Assembly (NCBI GenBank): GCA_029204225.1
Contig: CM055109.1
Coordinates: 29,264,361 to 29,328,360, forward strand
Direction of reading: 5' to 3'
Source: Diphasiastrum complanatum
Taxonomy: Eukaryota; Streptophyta; Lycopodiopsida; Lycopodiales; Lycopodiaceae
Length of the DNA stretch: 64,000 nucleotides
In this document: one piece after another, positions 10,597 through 20,850 of the stretch
How positions within the stretch are numbered: the stretch's first letter is position 1
Layout of the letters: each line of letters begins with the position of its first letter
Notes under the pieces: model-generated
Database searches by the model: none
What the model saw: only the letters and a program-made list of their open reading frames with translations
Told to the model about the DNA's origin: nothing
Program-made: the position numbers and the translations under genes

Positions 10597-11440
10597 ATGG
10601 CAACCTCAAGTGGCTTCATGCTGGAAAGCAATGATAGGCTTACCTCAATCAACTATTCAACTTGGAAGGTGAGGGTGGATTCTTTGCTAGAGATGAATGA
10701 GTTGATGGATATTGTTGGAGGTGTGGAGGAGAGACCTTTGGCACCTCAAGAGTAATTGAGGTATGACAAGAGGGCAAAGAAAGCTCTACACATTATCAAG
10801 ATGAATGTGATTAATGAACTTCTCAAGGAATTTGGTAAGTGCACAACATCTAGTGAAGTTTGGGAAACCTTGAAGAAGGTTTATGAGTCCAAGTATACAT
10901 GTAGGGAGGAGGCAAATTTAAGTGATCATGCTTTTGTTTTTAGAGTTAAATCTTTGAGTGATAAACTAGCATGTATTAGTGAAAGCATTAAGTATGTGGA
11001 GCTTGTTCAAGTTGTTTTTAATGGCTTGTTGGATGAACATGCTAATTTGGTGCAAAGTTTTGTGACTCAAATGACATTGCCAAGTATGGAGAACTTCCAA
11101 GAGGTCTTGGTAGCTGAAGATTTTAGACTCCAAGCAAGAGGAGGATCATCTTCTACATTTTAAGTTGGAGAGGAGGAAGCTATGTTCTCAAAAGGCAATT
11201 TCAAGGGAAGAGGCAAAAGCAAATGGTCAAAAGGGCAAGATCAAGGTGAGCCTTCTACTTTAGTTGACAAAAAGAAAGATAGATCCAAGTTGAAATGTTT
11301 CTATTGTGGATTCAAAGGACATTTTTCTAGTGATTGCTTCAAGAAGAAGAGATCAAGGTGAGAAGAAAACCAATCTAACTCTTGATGAAGATGGTGTTGA
11401 TGAACAAATTTCAAATGATGCTTTTGTTATGTCATCCTTG
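10597..11440 (+). pseudogene. Copia E Gag, interrupted by stops
   Basis: ATG at 10597 opens a Gag that reads LTSINYSTWKVRVDSLLEMN, stops at a TAA (10753), then continues in the same frame (TSSEVWETLKKVYESKY, then VKSLSDKLA) to another stop at 11161, and then to a CCHC zinc knuckle at 11296-11337 (CFYCGFKGHFSSDC). The arrangement is that of copia Gag with the UBN2 family core. Protease and pol do not follow; similarity fades near 11440 after an acidic SNDAFVMSS stretch. It is a truncated dead copy on the opposite strand to elements A-C. Confidence 0.85.
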
Positions 11441-11599
11441 AGTAGTACTCGGAGGTTCTTGAGTTGCTAACCAATCATCAAGCTACTTTTCTAGCTCATC
11501 GTTTTGTGGTTCCAGTCTACCTATTACATCGATAAAAGATTCCGTATACTAGGCTTGCTTCGTCTCAAAATCTGACAGCATCTTTTTACAGGTCTGTAG

Positions 11600-12557
11600 T
11601 TTGGCGATGACTGCATTATACTTTTTTATGGAGACAAGAGAAGAGTCTCTGATAGTGGTGGAACGTCCAAATAGAAATCAATTGTCTTTTGATGGTCCGC
11701 ACACCCTTGCTGATGAGCGTTACGCTAACTTGATGCTCTTTCCTCTGCTTCTTTGGATGGAGTTGGGCTTGGAGATGTTTTTGCGATTGTTGTAGAGCAG
11801 GGACCATGGCCTCATAGGATTGGACGTTGGCCCTCATGGCATCCATTTCTTGCTGCATCTTTGTCATGTGTTGCTTGGCTTGATCAGCTTTCCTTTGGTT
11901 CTGGAGCTCTGCTGCCTCCCTGGCTTGTTTCTATGTCACGGCAAAGCGATGGTGATGAAGTTGATCCCTTAGCAGTCAATTCAAATCCTTAAGAAGGTCG
12001 TGGGTGTGTGAAAGGGTGATGGCTACTGGGACATCAAATTTCTCTAGGGCCTTGCCAAGTCTGGCACTGCGAGAATGTCTGAGGATTAAGGGCCCGTAGT
12101 GCTATCTGGCTGTGCGGATTGCTCTTGGGTTGTTGCGTCAAGAGATGGCCCTTTATGATAGAAATCTGGGGGATGGGATCCATCAAGGTATGTTGTATAT
12201 GTGTGTTTTGGCGACCCACATCCTAGAAGTGTGATGATTATTTCGCCCCCTTGAGTATCATGTGCCCCGTGATCTGTTGTGGTAGCTGCTGATCCTTTTC
12301 TTGGCCCCTTTCGGCTACGTCCCGAGGTGTGAGCTGATCTCCTCAAGTATCTGTGGTAGGGAGAAAAGCTTGAAAGATGGCTTCCTCTCCGATAGTGTAG
12401 GCTTCTCCTCCATTAATTTTTCATCTGAGGCATGTGGGGCTAGATCTTTAGCTCCCATAGTGAGATCTGGATCGAGATCTTGAGAAAGTTTGATCTTCTT
12501 GGCTAGTCTAGCAAGATCTACTGCGGTTTTGCCTTTCTCCTTAGCGTCCTTCACCAT
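11600..12557 (-). pseudogene. Unrecognised coding remnant with a coiled-coil segment
   Basis: Three overlapping minus-strand frames appear to be pieces of one protein broken by frameshifts. 12557-12315 is lysine-rich and acidic (EKGKTAVDLARLAKKIKLSQ). 12346-12086 is a polar, low-complexity stretch. 11867-11616 opens with a heptad-like segment (MTKMQQEMDAMRANVQSYEA) suggesting a coiled coil, preceded upstream by a KQAREAAELQNQRKADQAKQ reading. The base composition is richer in G and C than the surroundings. A gag-like protein of an LTR element is possible, as is a host gene fragment. I do not recognise the family. Confidence 0.4.
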
Positions 12558-13235
12558 TGTGATAAGTTTAAGCCCAAAAAGTACTTAAATTTTCTAAAAT
12601 AGTGAGTTCAGAAGCTAAAAAGAGCAAGAATATTTGTTAGCTAGTGAGCTCTGAAAATGTTTGGATGGCCTATGAGAATGCTTTGGGTATATGCTTGGGA
12701 ACGCTAGAAATTTTCAGAACAATTTCGGCAGCATCTCCTTAGCAAATGAGTGTTTTAGTTCATTCCCACGTCCTTTTATACACCCCCACCTCCAAATTTG
12801 GGGAACATAGATGTTAGGTATCAGATGACTAAAAAGGACATTCTAAGACCAATGGTGATAGTGACGAACTCAGATGGCATTCACAAGTGTGGCAAACTCA
12901 AACAAGGGAAAAAATGGCCAAAAAACTTAGTTCAACTCAAGAAATCACTTAAACTCAATTTCTGGGAATTCGGGATCTAGGTTTGTTTGTTTGACAATAG
13001 ATTTATTACATAGATAAATAAGTGGGTCCCACCACTCAAGCTACTGTTGGCTAAGCCTTACCCGTTGGGCCCCACCACAATAAACTGTATAGTTAGAATA
13101 ATACGTGCAAGGCACTTGCTTCTTGCATGTATAAGCTCATCCCAATGAGCACACTTATTAAATAATTTAAGCTGTTTCCTAGTGACTTAGGCCCTAGGTG
13201 CAAATAAAATAATTTAAAAGGTGAAAAACACTATC
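12558..13235. other. No gene seen
   Basis: AT-rich sequence without a supported coding region or clear repeat. It may include flanks of the two coding remnants on either side. Confidence 0.4.
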
Positions 13236-13987
13236 TCAATTAATTTTGGACTTTCCCAATATCCACTTTAAAAAATGGACAAGAGAATTAACACAAAATA
13301 ATTGAAACTTTGACAATGTTTGATACTTATGCTTTGCTCTGTTCTTTTGCGCAGGTGAGCATGTAACAAAGTGTTTTGTTTGTTTTCCTCCATCACCAAA
13401 GCAAATGGTCAAGAATTTTGATTTGTTGTGCACATAAGGGGACACATCACTTGGTGCATTTTCATTGTATAGAACAAAAAAAATAGACTGTAAATTTTGC
13501 ACACGAATTTCACCTTGTTTTAAAGGGATAGCCAACTTGTAATAGCCTTCAAATATAGAGAATCTGATGTCGTGCATTGAATTTAGGCTCCCTTTTACCC
13601 CCTCTTTGATATTTTGCTCCAAAAATAATATAATGACACAAACTTTATGTTTGTCCATTAGACAATGGCGCACCATTGATGTGATGTAGTTGGAGCTCAA
13701 GGAATCGATATTGTCGGATATATGCAATGTTGGACTATCCCAAGCAGATGCATGAACGACCATAAAATTGGACTCATCGACTTCGCAACAAATTGCTTAA
13801 TTGCCCTATGAGGTCTTCGCTTTACAAAAAAACCGCCACCAGTGTCGGCGGTGCTAATAGTGCTCCCAATGTCAACATGTCGAATGTTTTGCATATGTTT
13901 TTCTTTTATTTCTTCTACACATTGTCTCAAAGCAGGCGGTATCTCATGTTGAAGTTTTGATGAAAGACTTCTTGTACTGCTTGTCAT
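13236..13987 (-). pseudogene. Unrecognised broken gene, portion to the left of copia D
   Basis: Two minus-strand frames, 13987-13697 and 13763-13236, join through one frameshift near 13750 into about 250 residues. The first contains KLQHEIPPALRQCVEEIKEK and an STADTGGGFFVKRR segment; the second contains SMVRHCLMDKHKVCVIILFL and a long mixed-polarity tail ending at a TAA. The composition looks like a globular protein rather than noise. The copia D LTR begins 15 bases from its start, and another unrecognised minus-strand coding remnant lies just past the other end of D. D may therefore have inserted into a single older gene or element. No family could be assigned. Confidence 0.4.
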
Positions 13988-14189
13988 CGCTCTGATCCAA
14001 TTGTTGGATTATTCTCCTTCCTACGAATCAACTAATCAATTTTTAATTTTCATCCAACTGTTTATCCAGTTCTACAGATTTTCTTGTATTCTTATACACT
14101 CTGCATAATTACAAGCATTTTTACACAATCTGTAGAAATACACGGAGTTTGACAATAGTGTCGGGTTTTTTCTCTACAAAAACCCAACA

Positions 14190-14310
14190 ATGTCGCATTT
14201 TTCACCTAGCAAAAATTATATGTAAAAAATGTAGTGTCGCATTTTTTGCCTATCAGGAATTATGAGTAAAAATGCAGTGTCGCATTTTTGCCTGTGGCAA
14301 TTTACGCTCA
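14190..14310. repeat. Three tandem copies of a 45-50 base unit inside LTR D
   Basis: The core GTGTCGCATTTTT followed by GCCT or CACCT recurs near 14192, 14233 and 14277, each time followed by a short AT-rich spacer. This lies upstream of the TATA box, where U3 enhancer repeats occur. Confidence 0.6.
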
Positions 14311-14464
14311 GTTATGCAGAATGACAGTTTACGTTCATTTATGCAAACAAACTGTTTACGACCAAATGTCACTGCTTATCAACAAACAATTTTTGAGAAG
14401 AACTGGATGAATGCCAGCAGACTCTAGCCAACTGGCAGCCGCATTTGACGACCTAATTGCTTAG

Positions 14465-14473
14465 TATAAATAG
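14465..14473 (+). promoter_or_regulatory. TATA box in copia D LTR
   Basis: TATAAATAG on the plus strand, about 460 bases into the LTR and oriented towards gag. Confidence 0.6.
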
Positions 14474-15061
14474 TTGTTCATATTTCAACATCTAATAATT
14501 AGATCAATTTTAGATCGATCTCTGATCAAGTATTGAATAATTAGCTCTTTCTCTCAAGCTTGCGAGCTTGAACACTCTTGAGCATTCTAGCTTAGTTCTT
14601 ATGGCGCTTACTGCTTATTAGTAGTTGAGCTTCATTCAGACTTATATTTTAGCCGTTCAGAGATAGTTTAGAGTACGCGGCTTCGATCCGCAACTTGTTG
14701 TATTCATTTACTTCTATTTCGCTTTCATACTGAATCAATACTATCTTCTTATTGCGTTCAGGTTCATCTCAAAATGTATGTGTTTCTGTAGTTCTTCGTG
14801 ACTGATTATTTGTCTGATAGTTCAATGCTTTAATGTTTGGCTATGTAATCACTGTAGTACTAATGATTTCATAGTTAGTTACTATAAGATCGAACGTGAT
14901 TTCTATCACTATTGTTTTGTTCGAAATTGATAGGCGTAGTCATGCATAGAGAAAGAGGAAGATAGTTTATTCCGTTGCGCATGATATGTTTTTATTCTTG
15001 TCGTTCAAATTATTTTTGTTCGATTCTTTTGGACCTATCTTTTACACACCTCTTTCCAACA

Positions 15062-15073
15062 TGATATTTGAGC
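15062..15073 (+). other. Primer binding site of copia D, decayed
   Basis: TGATATTTGAGC matches the standard initiator tRNA-Met site TGGTATCAGAGC at 9 of 12 positions and abuts the LTR end. Confidence 0.6.
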
Positions 15074-15252
15074 GTTGATTTTTTGAGACGTAATACTATA
15101 TCAGAGCACAAGCTCTAATATAGGATATCTTTTGCGATATCAATTATTCTTCAGTTCGAATCAATTTGTTTCAGTATCAGAGAATTGATTTCCACAAGCA
15201 CACATATCTTTCTCTTAACGACAATCGAATTATCGACAGTCTAAAGTTCCAG

Positions 15253-16145
15253 ATGGATTCTCAAAGTAAAGCCGATCTTATCGCAGACAAGTTGAATGGA
15301 TCCAATTATTATTTATGGAAATTTAAGATGAAGACCTTGCTAATCGCCAACAAGTTTTGGGATGTTGTTACAGGCATTGAAGTGAAGCCTGAAAATGACA
15401 CAGATGACTCGAAATGAAAATCAAAGGATGGTAAAGCTTTCACGCTTATTATCCTCAATATATCAGATACTCAGATTGGCCACGTAGCTGAAGCTAGAAC
15501 TTCAAAAGAAGTTTGGGACGTTCTGAGCTCACTATATGATGTGAGAGACGTAACTACTAAGTTACATCTTCGAAGAAAATTTTTCACACTCAAGATGTCG
15601 AATAATGATTCTCTTCATAATCATATTAACCAGTTTAAGAATCTCTTGCAATAGGTCGGTCAGATCAATCATAGACAATCAAGACACAATTATGACATTG
15701 CTTTCAAGCTTGCCCTCTACATATGAGAACTGGGTGATGATCATCATGATACACTCAGATTTAACTCTTACCAGAGTTATCACTATGTTGCTGCAAGAAG
15801 ATAATCGAAGAAGTCAAGACACTTCGTCTACCTCTTCATCTCATGCTCTGTATGTCAACAAGGGCTCGAAACGACAGAAGCAGAAAAGCTCCAAGCAGTC
15901 TGCATCGAATCAAAAATGGACTCAAAGTTAAGAACAATCATCAAATCCACATTCGTCGAAGAAGAAGATGTTTGCAGGTATTGCAAATGCAATAACCATG
16001 AGATTCGGGATTGCCGAATTCTCAAAGCACAGAATGCAGCCAAGCAACCTGATCAACAAGAAAATATAGTTACAGCATCTTCTGAAGTCGAAATGGACGA
16101 AGGTGCTTTTATGGTCAAAGACAAATATGCGAATTTGGATGATTA
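15253..16145 (+). pseudogene. Copia D Gag, decayed
   Basis: The likely start is the ATG at 15253. It reads KLNGSNYYLWKFKMKTLLIA, then meets a TGA near 15414 where CGA fits the family (SKRKSKDGKAF). It continues through SKEVWDVLSSLYDVRDVTTK, a FFTLKMSNND segment and a TAG near 15653, then a frameshift into the TIMTLLSSLPSTYENW segment at 15683-15740. A zinc knuckle at 15975-16016 reads CRYCKCNNHEIRDC. It resembles the Gag of element C, so C and D belong to related lineages. Non-functional. Confidence 0.8.
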
Positions 16146-17736
16146 GTGGTTTTTGGATTCCAGAGCTACTCAACACATGACTAATCATCGTGAGATTTTT
16201 CATTCCTCTACGCCTTACGACACAAAGAAGTATGTTCATCTTGGTGACGATAGCACTCACACTATCGAAGGTGAAGGTACTATAAGATTGAGGTTCCAGC
16301 ATGATCAATTCAAACTACTGTCAAAAGTCTTATATGTCCCTAAACTCTCCACAAATCTGTTATCAATAAGTAGAATTACAGATTTAGGCCATAAGGTGGT
16401 CAATGCAGAATTATCGATAGGAGTAATAAGATCCTTGCACTTGGCAAGAGGCATGGATACTTATATAGATTGGCACATTGTTATTCTGATTTTAGTCAAG
16501 CCTTAAAAATCTTTGTTCTTGTCACCAAAGCATTACTATGGCATCATCGCTTAGGACACTTGAATTATACATTTGTTTCAAACATGTCCAGACAATCTCT
16601 AGCACTTGATCTCGACTATCCTTTTGGTAAAGTCAACCTTCCTCTCTATCATAGCTGCATCCTTGGAAAACAAACTAGGATTCCTTTAAGATCGAGTCAT
16701 AGGCATGCAGCAAAAGGTCTGTTAAATGTTGTTCATACAAATATATGTGAACCTATACAAACTCCTGCATTGTTAAATGCAAAATATTTCACTACCTTTA
16801 TTGACGAATTCTCCAGAAGAACAGCCGTTTACTTCATTAAACAAAAATCATAAGCTTTCATCAAATTTAGACAATTCAAAGAACATGCAGAAAATCAAAC
16901 TGGCAAACAAATCAAAGTGCTGAGGTCCGACAACGGGGGAGAATACATCTCCATCGAATTCGAGAAGTACTGCCTTAACAATGGCATTGAGCAATAATAC
17001 ATTACCTCCTATTCGCCTCAATCAAATGGTCTTGCTGAGAGAAAGAACAGAACCTTAGTCGAATCGACAAAGTGCATGTTATCACATGCTACACTTCCAA
17101 AGTCCTTCTGGGCTAAAGCTGTTTCAACAACAACCTATATTCAGAACACATGTCCTACTAAAGGTCTCTCAGACAAAAGACCATTCGAAGTTTGGACAAG
17201 TACCAAACCTTCTTTATCAAACTTACAAGTTTTTGAATGTACTGCTTATGAGTGGATTCCTCATGATCTCGGGAAGAAGCTTGACTTCCAGAGTATTAAA
17301 TGTATTTTCATCAGCTACACTACTTCAAATCAAGCTTACAACTTGTTCGATCCTATCGAGTCGAAGATATTCACTAGTCGGGATGTCATCTTCATCAAAG
17401 ATCAGTTTATCAACCTAAAGGGAAAAGGCAAAGCCCATGTAGCCGACTTGTCTGACTCTTCCGACATATTGAACTTCGAGGTTCTTTAGTCGACTATTCC
17501 CATTGAAGGTCCGAGCTCATCTACTTTTGACGAACAACATATCAACGACAAATCTGAAGATGATGATGTTGCAATTAAGCAACTACAGTATGGTAAAAAT
17601 GATCAACTTCCTCTATTCCCTAGAAGATCATCAAGAACTACCCATCAGGCATATCGACGAGTTTGCAGCCTACCTTGTTCACGAGCCGATGATTGTCAAA
17701 GAGGCACTCAGTCAGCCCGATTTCGATCTCTGGAAA
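16146..17736 (+). pseudogene. Copia D protease, integrase and linker, decayed
   Basis: The protease begins at 16147 (WFLDSRATQHMT), with arginine in place of glycine in the active-site DSGAT. The GAG-pre-integrase segment at 16530-16620 reads LLWHHRLGHLNY. The integrase core follows (TFIDEFSRRTAVYFIKQK, then [11 protein letters not shown], then SPQSNGLAERKNRTL), with the second D of the usual FIDD replaced by E. 17076-17489 covers LPKSFWAKAVSTTTYIQNTC and the GKKLDFQSIKCIFISY segment. The linker runs up to DLWK at 17736, where a CACTA transposon interrupts. Stops TAA near 16851 and 16996 and other frameshifts inactivate it. Confidence 0.85.
17734..17736 (+). repeat. Target-site duplication AAA, left copy
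   Basis: AAA precedes the CACTAC terminus and recurs at 19865-19867 after the other end. Removing the insert and one copy rejoins the copia frame as LWK-EAMDKEYSS, which is what the family has here. Confidence 0.7.
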
Positions 17737-17869
17737 CACTACAAGAATTGCTGCGATCTTTTACGTGATTTTCGACGTGAAATCGTTTTAATTTTTTTTT
17801 TGAATCGACGCGAGCGTCGAAAAATGCATCGCTATAAGGTCGTCGAAATCTGTCACATTTTAAATCCAT

Positions 17870-18180
17870 CGGAATCCGATGCCAAGCCCAAAATCGGCAA
17901 CCGGCCGGTATAGATGAGCCGAAGAACATGCCATGTGGACGTCGGATTTCGACGGCCCGGCCACGTGGATGTCGGAATCCGATGTCCATGTGGAAAACAA
18001 AATTTGTCTGCCACATGGACGTTGGAATCCGACGTCCACGTGGCTTGGCCGTCATAATCCGACGTCCACGTGGAAAATCAAACTTGAAAAAAAAAATTCA
18101 CTTTTTTTTTCTGCCATGTGGATGTCGGATTTCAATGTCCACGTGGCCGGACCATAGGAATCCGACGTCCACGTGGCAAA
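17870..18180. repeat. Left subterminal repeat cluster with G-box palindromes
   Basis: Alternating GGAATCCGACGT and CCACGTGG units. Perfect CCACGTGG octamers start at 17961, 18036, 18066, 18139 and 18169, with one-base variants (CCATGTGG, CCACATGG) near 17927, 17980, 18011 and 18113. The octamer contains the CACGTG core bound by plant bZIP and bHLH factors, and the array also fits a CACTA subterminal binding region. Confidence 0.75.
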
Positions 18181-19544
18181 AAGAAAACCGTGGCAAAAAC
18201 CAAACATACTCCAATTGACAGGAATTCGAAGTGCATACGAAATATAAATGATTACAAAAAATGACATAGATGAAATGAACTAAAAATAGATAAAGCCATA
18301 CCTATTTACGAGTGCATATGCATGTAGCCGATAAGAGAAGAAGTGCTAGTCATGAATGCTTCAATTGATTTTTCTATGTTTGTCACTTTGCTTTTGTCCT
18401 GTGCTAGGACAGAACTACTCTCAACTAGAACAGCCATGAGGGCTCCCATTGACAATAAATCAGTGAGTTCTCAATGGTCGTTGATAGATCAGCTTTAGAC
18501 AACAGTTGCAAGCTCCCTTTTCATGGTCGTGAAGGCTCAGTTAGCTGAGTCTTTGATCTGACAACTAGCTTAGTAATGGCTTTCCTTCATATCTAATACT
18601 CATAAGCATAGTGAAGGCTTGCAAAGTAGTAGCAGCAATGGTCAGATGTATTATAGAGGTAGCGATGTTAATAATCACATCTCTCAACTCTCTTTTGAAA
18701 ATCAGCAATAATCCTTCAGTATTTTGGAAGTCAACGTTCAATTCCTCAATGACACGGATTTGCCCAAGCCGTAAGGTGCTTGGACTCCTGACTAACTTCT
18801 TAGGAGATCCTTGGGGCTAGGTTCTAACTCACAGAGCAGAGATAATTAAGCACCCCATAGCCAAGATATCTCAAGCTTCCAATGAAGATAGTGAGTCAAT
18901 GGCACTCTTCAAAGTTCATTTTGAGTTCTGATTTTCAACAGAAATGCAATCATACCGAGCACACTTCACTAGCTTTCTCTAGTTGATATCTCATTTTACA
19001 TGTATCAGGCAACAATAGATTACCCTTTATGGCTCGATAAGGAGTAGCAACAAGATAGCCATACTGGATCAATTAGTGAGAAAAAGTGGCAGCTCTACAT
19101 CTTTGATAGTGGAGCTGGTTATGATCTTCATTCAAACCTCAAGAGCTCTCAGTCTCACACTATTTCACAAAGAACATAACATTAAATCTAAACCCTAAAA
19201 TTTACAAAGAACATAATATTAAATCAAACTCTTCTATCTATATTTTCTTGCTCCCTCTCATGTCTCTCACACACATTCTTCTCTTTCTCTCTCATTCGCT
19301 CATGATCATAAATCACTAAGACACATATTTGTGTCTAACTACACAAGATATACAATACAAAGAAGATAATGTACAAGAAAAAGTTACAAAAAAAGAAATC
19401 TTAGTTGCACATAACAAAACAAAAGAATCGTACTTGAGACAAATGGAATTGATAGAGTTGAGAAGAAGCGCCAAAAGCCGATCTCCAACAATCTCCTACA
19501 AGAATAAAAAATAAGAAAACCCTAGAAAAATGACGCGGCTTTGA

Positions 19545-19830
19545 GAATTCGGTCACGGATGTCAGATTTCGACATCTGTATTATCCGTCGGAATCCGACG
19601 TTCTCTTTGTGCTTTTTTTTTTTCCCCATGGACAGGTGATGTCATCCATTTAAAAAGTGGCAGTCTTTGAAATGGGATGTCGAATTTTGACATTTTTATT
19701 GGCCGTCAGAATCCGACGTCTGTAAAAAAAAAAGTTCGACAATTTTTTTTTTGGCAATTTTGTGTCGGATTCCGACGTATTATTATGTCGGATTCTGACG
19801 GATTATGAAATTTTTTTGAATCTGTCAGAA
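19545..19830. repeat. Right subterminal repeat cluster of the CACTA element
   Basis: Repeated GTCGGAATCCGACG, GTCAGAATCCGACG and GTCGGATTCCGACG units, several in palindromic arrangement, separated by poly-A or poly-T runs. They mirror the left cluster but lack the CCACGTGG part. Confidence 0.65.
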
Positions 19831-19867
19831 CCTTGTGTCGAAAATCGTGCATTTTGTTGTTTTGAAA

Positions 19868-19979
19868 GAAGCTATGGATAAAGAGTATTCATCTCTTATC
19901 AAGAATCAGACATGGACGATTGTCGAATTACCTGCTAGCATAAACGTAGTTGATTGCAAATGGATTTTCAAAGTCAATT
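19868..19979 (+). pseudogene. Copia D reverse transcriptase start, cut short
   Basis: Directly after the CACTA element the copia frame resumes: EAMDKEYSSLIKNQTWTIVE, then VVDCKWIFKV. These are the first 36 or so residues of RT. At about 19979 the sequence passes into LTR-like DNA, so the catalytic core, RNase H, polypurine tract and LTR start are deleted. Confidence 0.8.
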
Positions 19980-20115
19980 TATCTAGTTCTGTGAATTCCC
20001 GTGTTTTTATACAGTTTGCAGAATTACAAGTGTTTTTACACAGTCTACAGAAATACACCGAGTTTGACAACAATGTCGAGTTTTCTCTCTCTACAAAATC
20101 CAACAATGTCGTTTC
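19980..20115 (+). repeat. Remnant of the 3' LTR of copia D
   Basis: This stretch aligns by eye with 14063-14200 of the 5' LTR, sharing GAATTACAAG-type, AATACACCGAGTTTGACAA and CCAACAATGTCG segments with scattered substitutions. Similarity stops near 20113. The first 60 bases and the last 860 or so of the LTR are missing. Confidence 0.65.
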
Positions 20116-20850
20116 ACGATGTTAGCTGCTCCCACCTCGATATTTTTTTCTTTGTTTCTTTTACCGAAGTACAACTCACCTTCCAAAAGTTTCTTGAGAA
20201 CACGATTACATATCGGATTTGGAAGGAACCGTAATACTCTGAACCATCGAATAACCAATGGCATGTTCTTCACTTTATGCATGGTGAAGTCTGGTTCATC
20301 ATATGACAAGTACTCGGCTACATAACATTTCATAACCTCCAAGAAGTTGTTAAATACTTTATCTGAACGAAATAAGATTAAAGTATACTCATCAAATTTT
20401 TTGTAGAGACTTTTTAATGGAAATTTTCCGTTTAGGGCTCCGACATTTACACTCCCCACAACGCCACGGAGACCTTGGTAGAACAAGGCCATACATCTAC
20501 TTGTTTCATTATCCACTTCACTCCTTTGATGTAAGCGGGTCGTCCCAAGGAGATCCATATCTCGCGTGCACGTTCCATAATCTCAGGTAGGGTTGCTTTC
20601 TTCTTCATGGCATGTGGTTGGAAATTCAAGTGGTCTGATTCCAAAATGTAACGTGCCTCGTCTTTGAATATGCATATAAAACAATGCACATAGTGAATAA
20701 AGAATCTTACAATGGTTTTGCAAGCCTCGTGTCTCTCGCAACTATTTCACTACATGAATAGCATAAGTGTTGGCCATCTATAAGCTCAAATGTGCAATGT
20801 GACAAAAATCTATTTTTGCACAAGCCATCCATTCTCGAGCCCTCGTTAGG
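20091..20850 (-). pseudogene. Unrecognised cysteine-containing gene remnant to the right of copia D
   Basis: Minus-strand frames from right to left: a cysteine-rich segment (HCTFELIDGQHLCYSCSEIV, about 20820-20730) that could be a small zinc-binding domain; a possible intron with a GTAAG donor near 20710; 20665-20560 (LPEIMERAREIWISLGRP); then after a frameshift 20510-20091 (LRGVVGSVNVGALNGKF, then KVFNNFLEVMKCYVAEYLSY, then ICNRVLKKLLEGELYFGKRN). The composition is protein-like throughout. The remnant stops at the copia D LTR and may continue in the minus-strand remnant at 13987-13236. I do not recognise the family. Confidence 0.4.

Larger units (their letters stand above)
14002..15061 (+). 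repeat. 5' LTR of copia D
   Basis: It starts TGTTGGATTATT and ends TTTCCAACA, giving the inverted repeat TGTTGGA/TCCAACA, and is followed at once by a PBS-like sequence. A TATAAATAG lies at 14465-14473. The segment 14063-14200 is repeated in diverged form at 19980-20115, where the decayed 3' LTR would be. Length about 1.06 kb. Confidence 0.75.
17737..19864. mobile_element. Non-autonomous CACTA (CMC/EnSpm) DNA transposon inside copia D
   Basis: The left end is CACTACAAGAA, the classic CACTA terminus. The right end TTGTTGTTTTG is a decayed form of its reverse complement (8 of 11 positions). The insert is flanked by AAA, a 3-bp duplication as expected for this superfamily, and lies exactly where the copia linker should continue into RT. 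Subterminal arrays of GTCGGAATCCGACG-like and CCACGTGG-like motifs occupy 17870-18180 and 19545-19830. CACTA transposases and accessory proteins bind such motifs. No transposase frame is present in the 2.1 kb, so it would depend on proteins supplied elsewhere. The central 18240-19540 is AT-rich with no recognisable gene. Confidence 0.8.
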
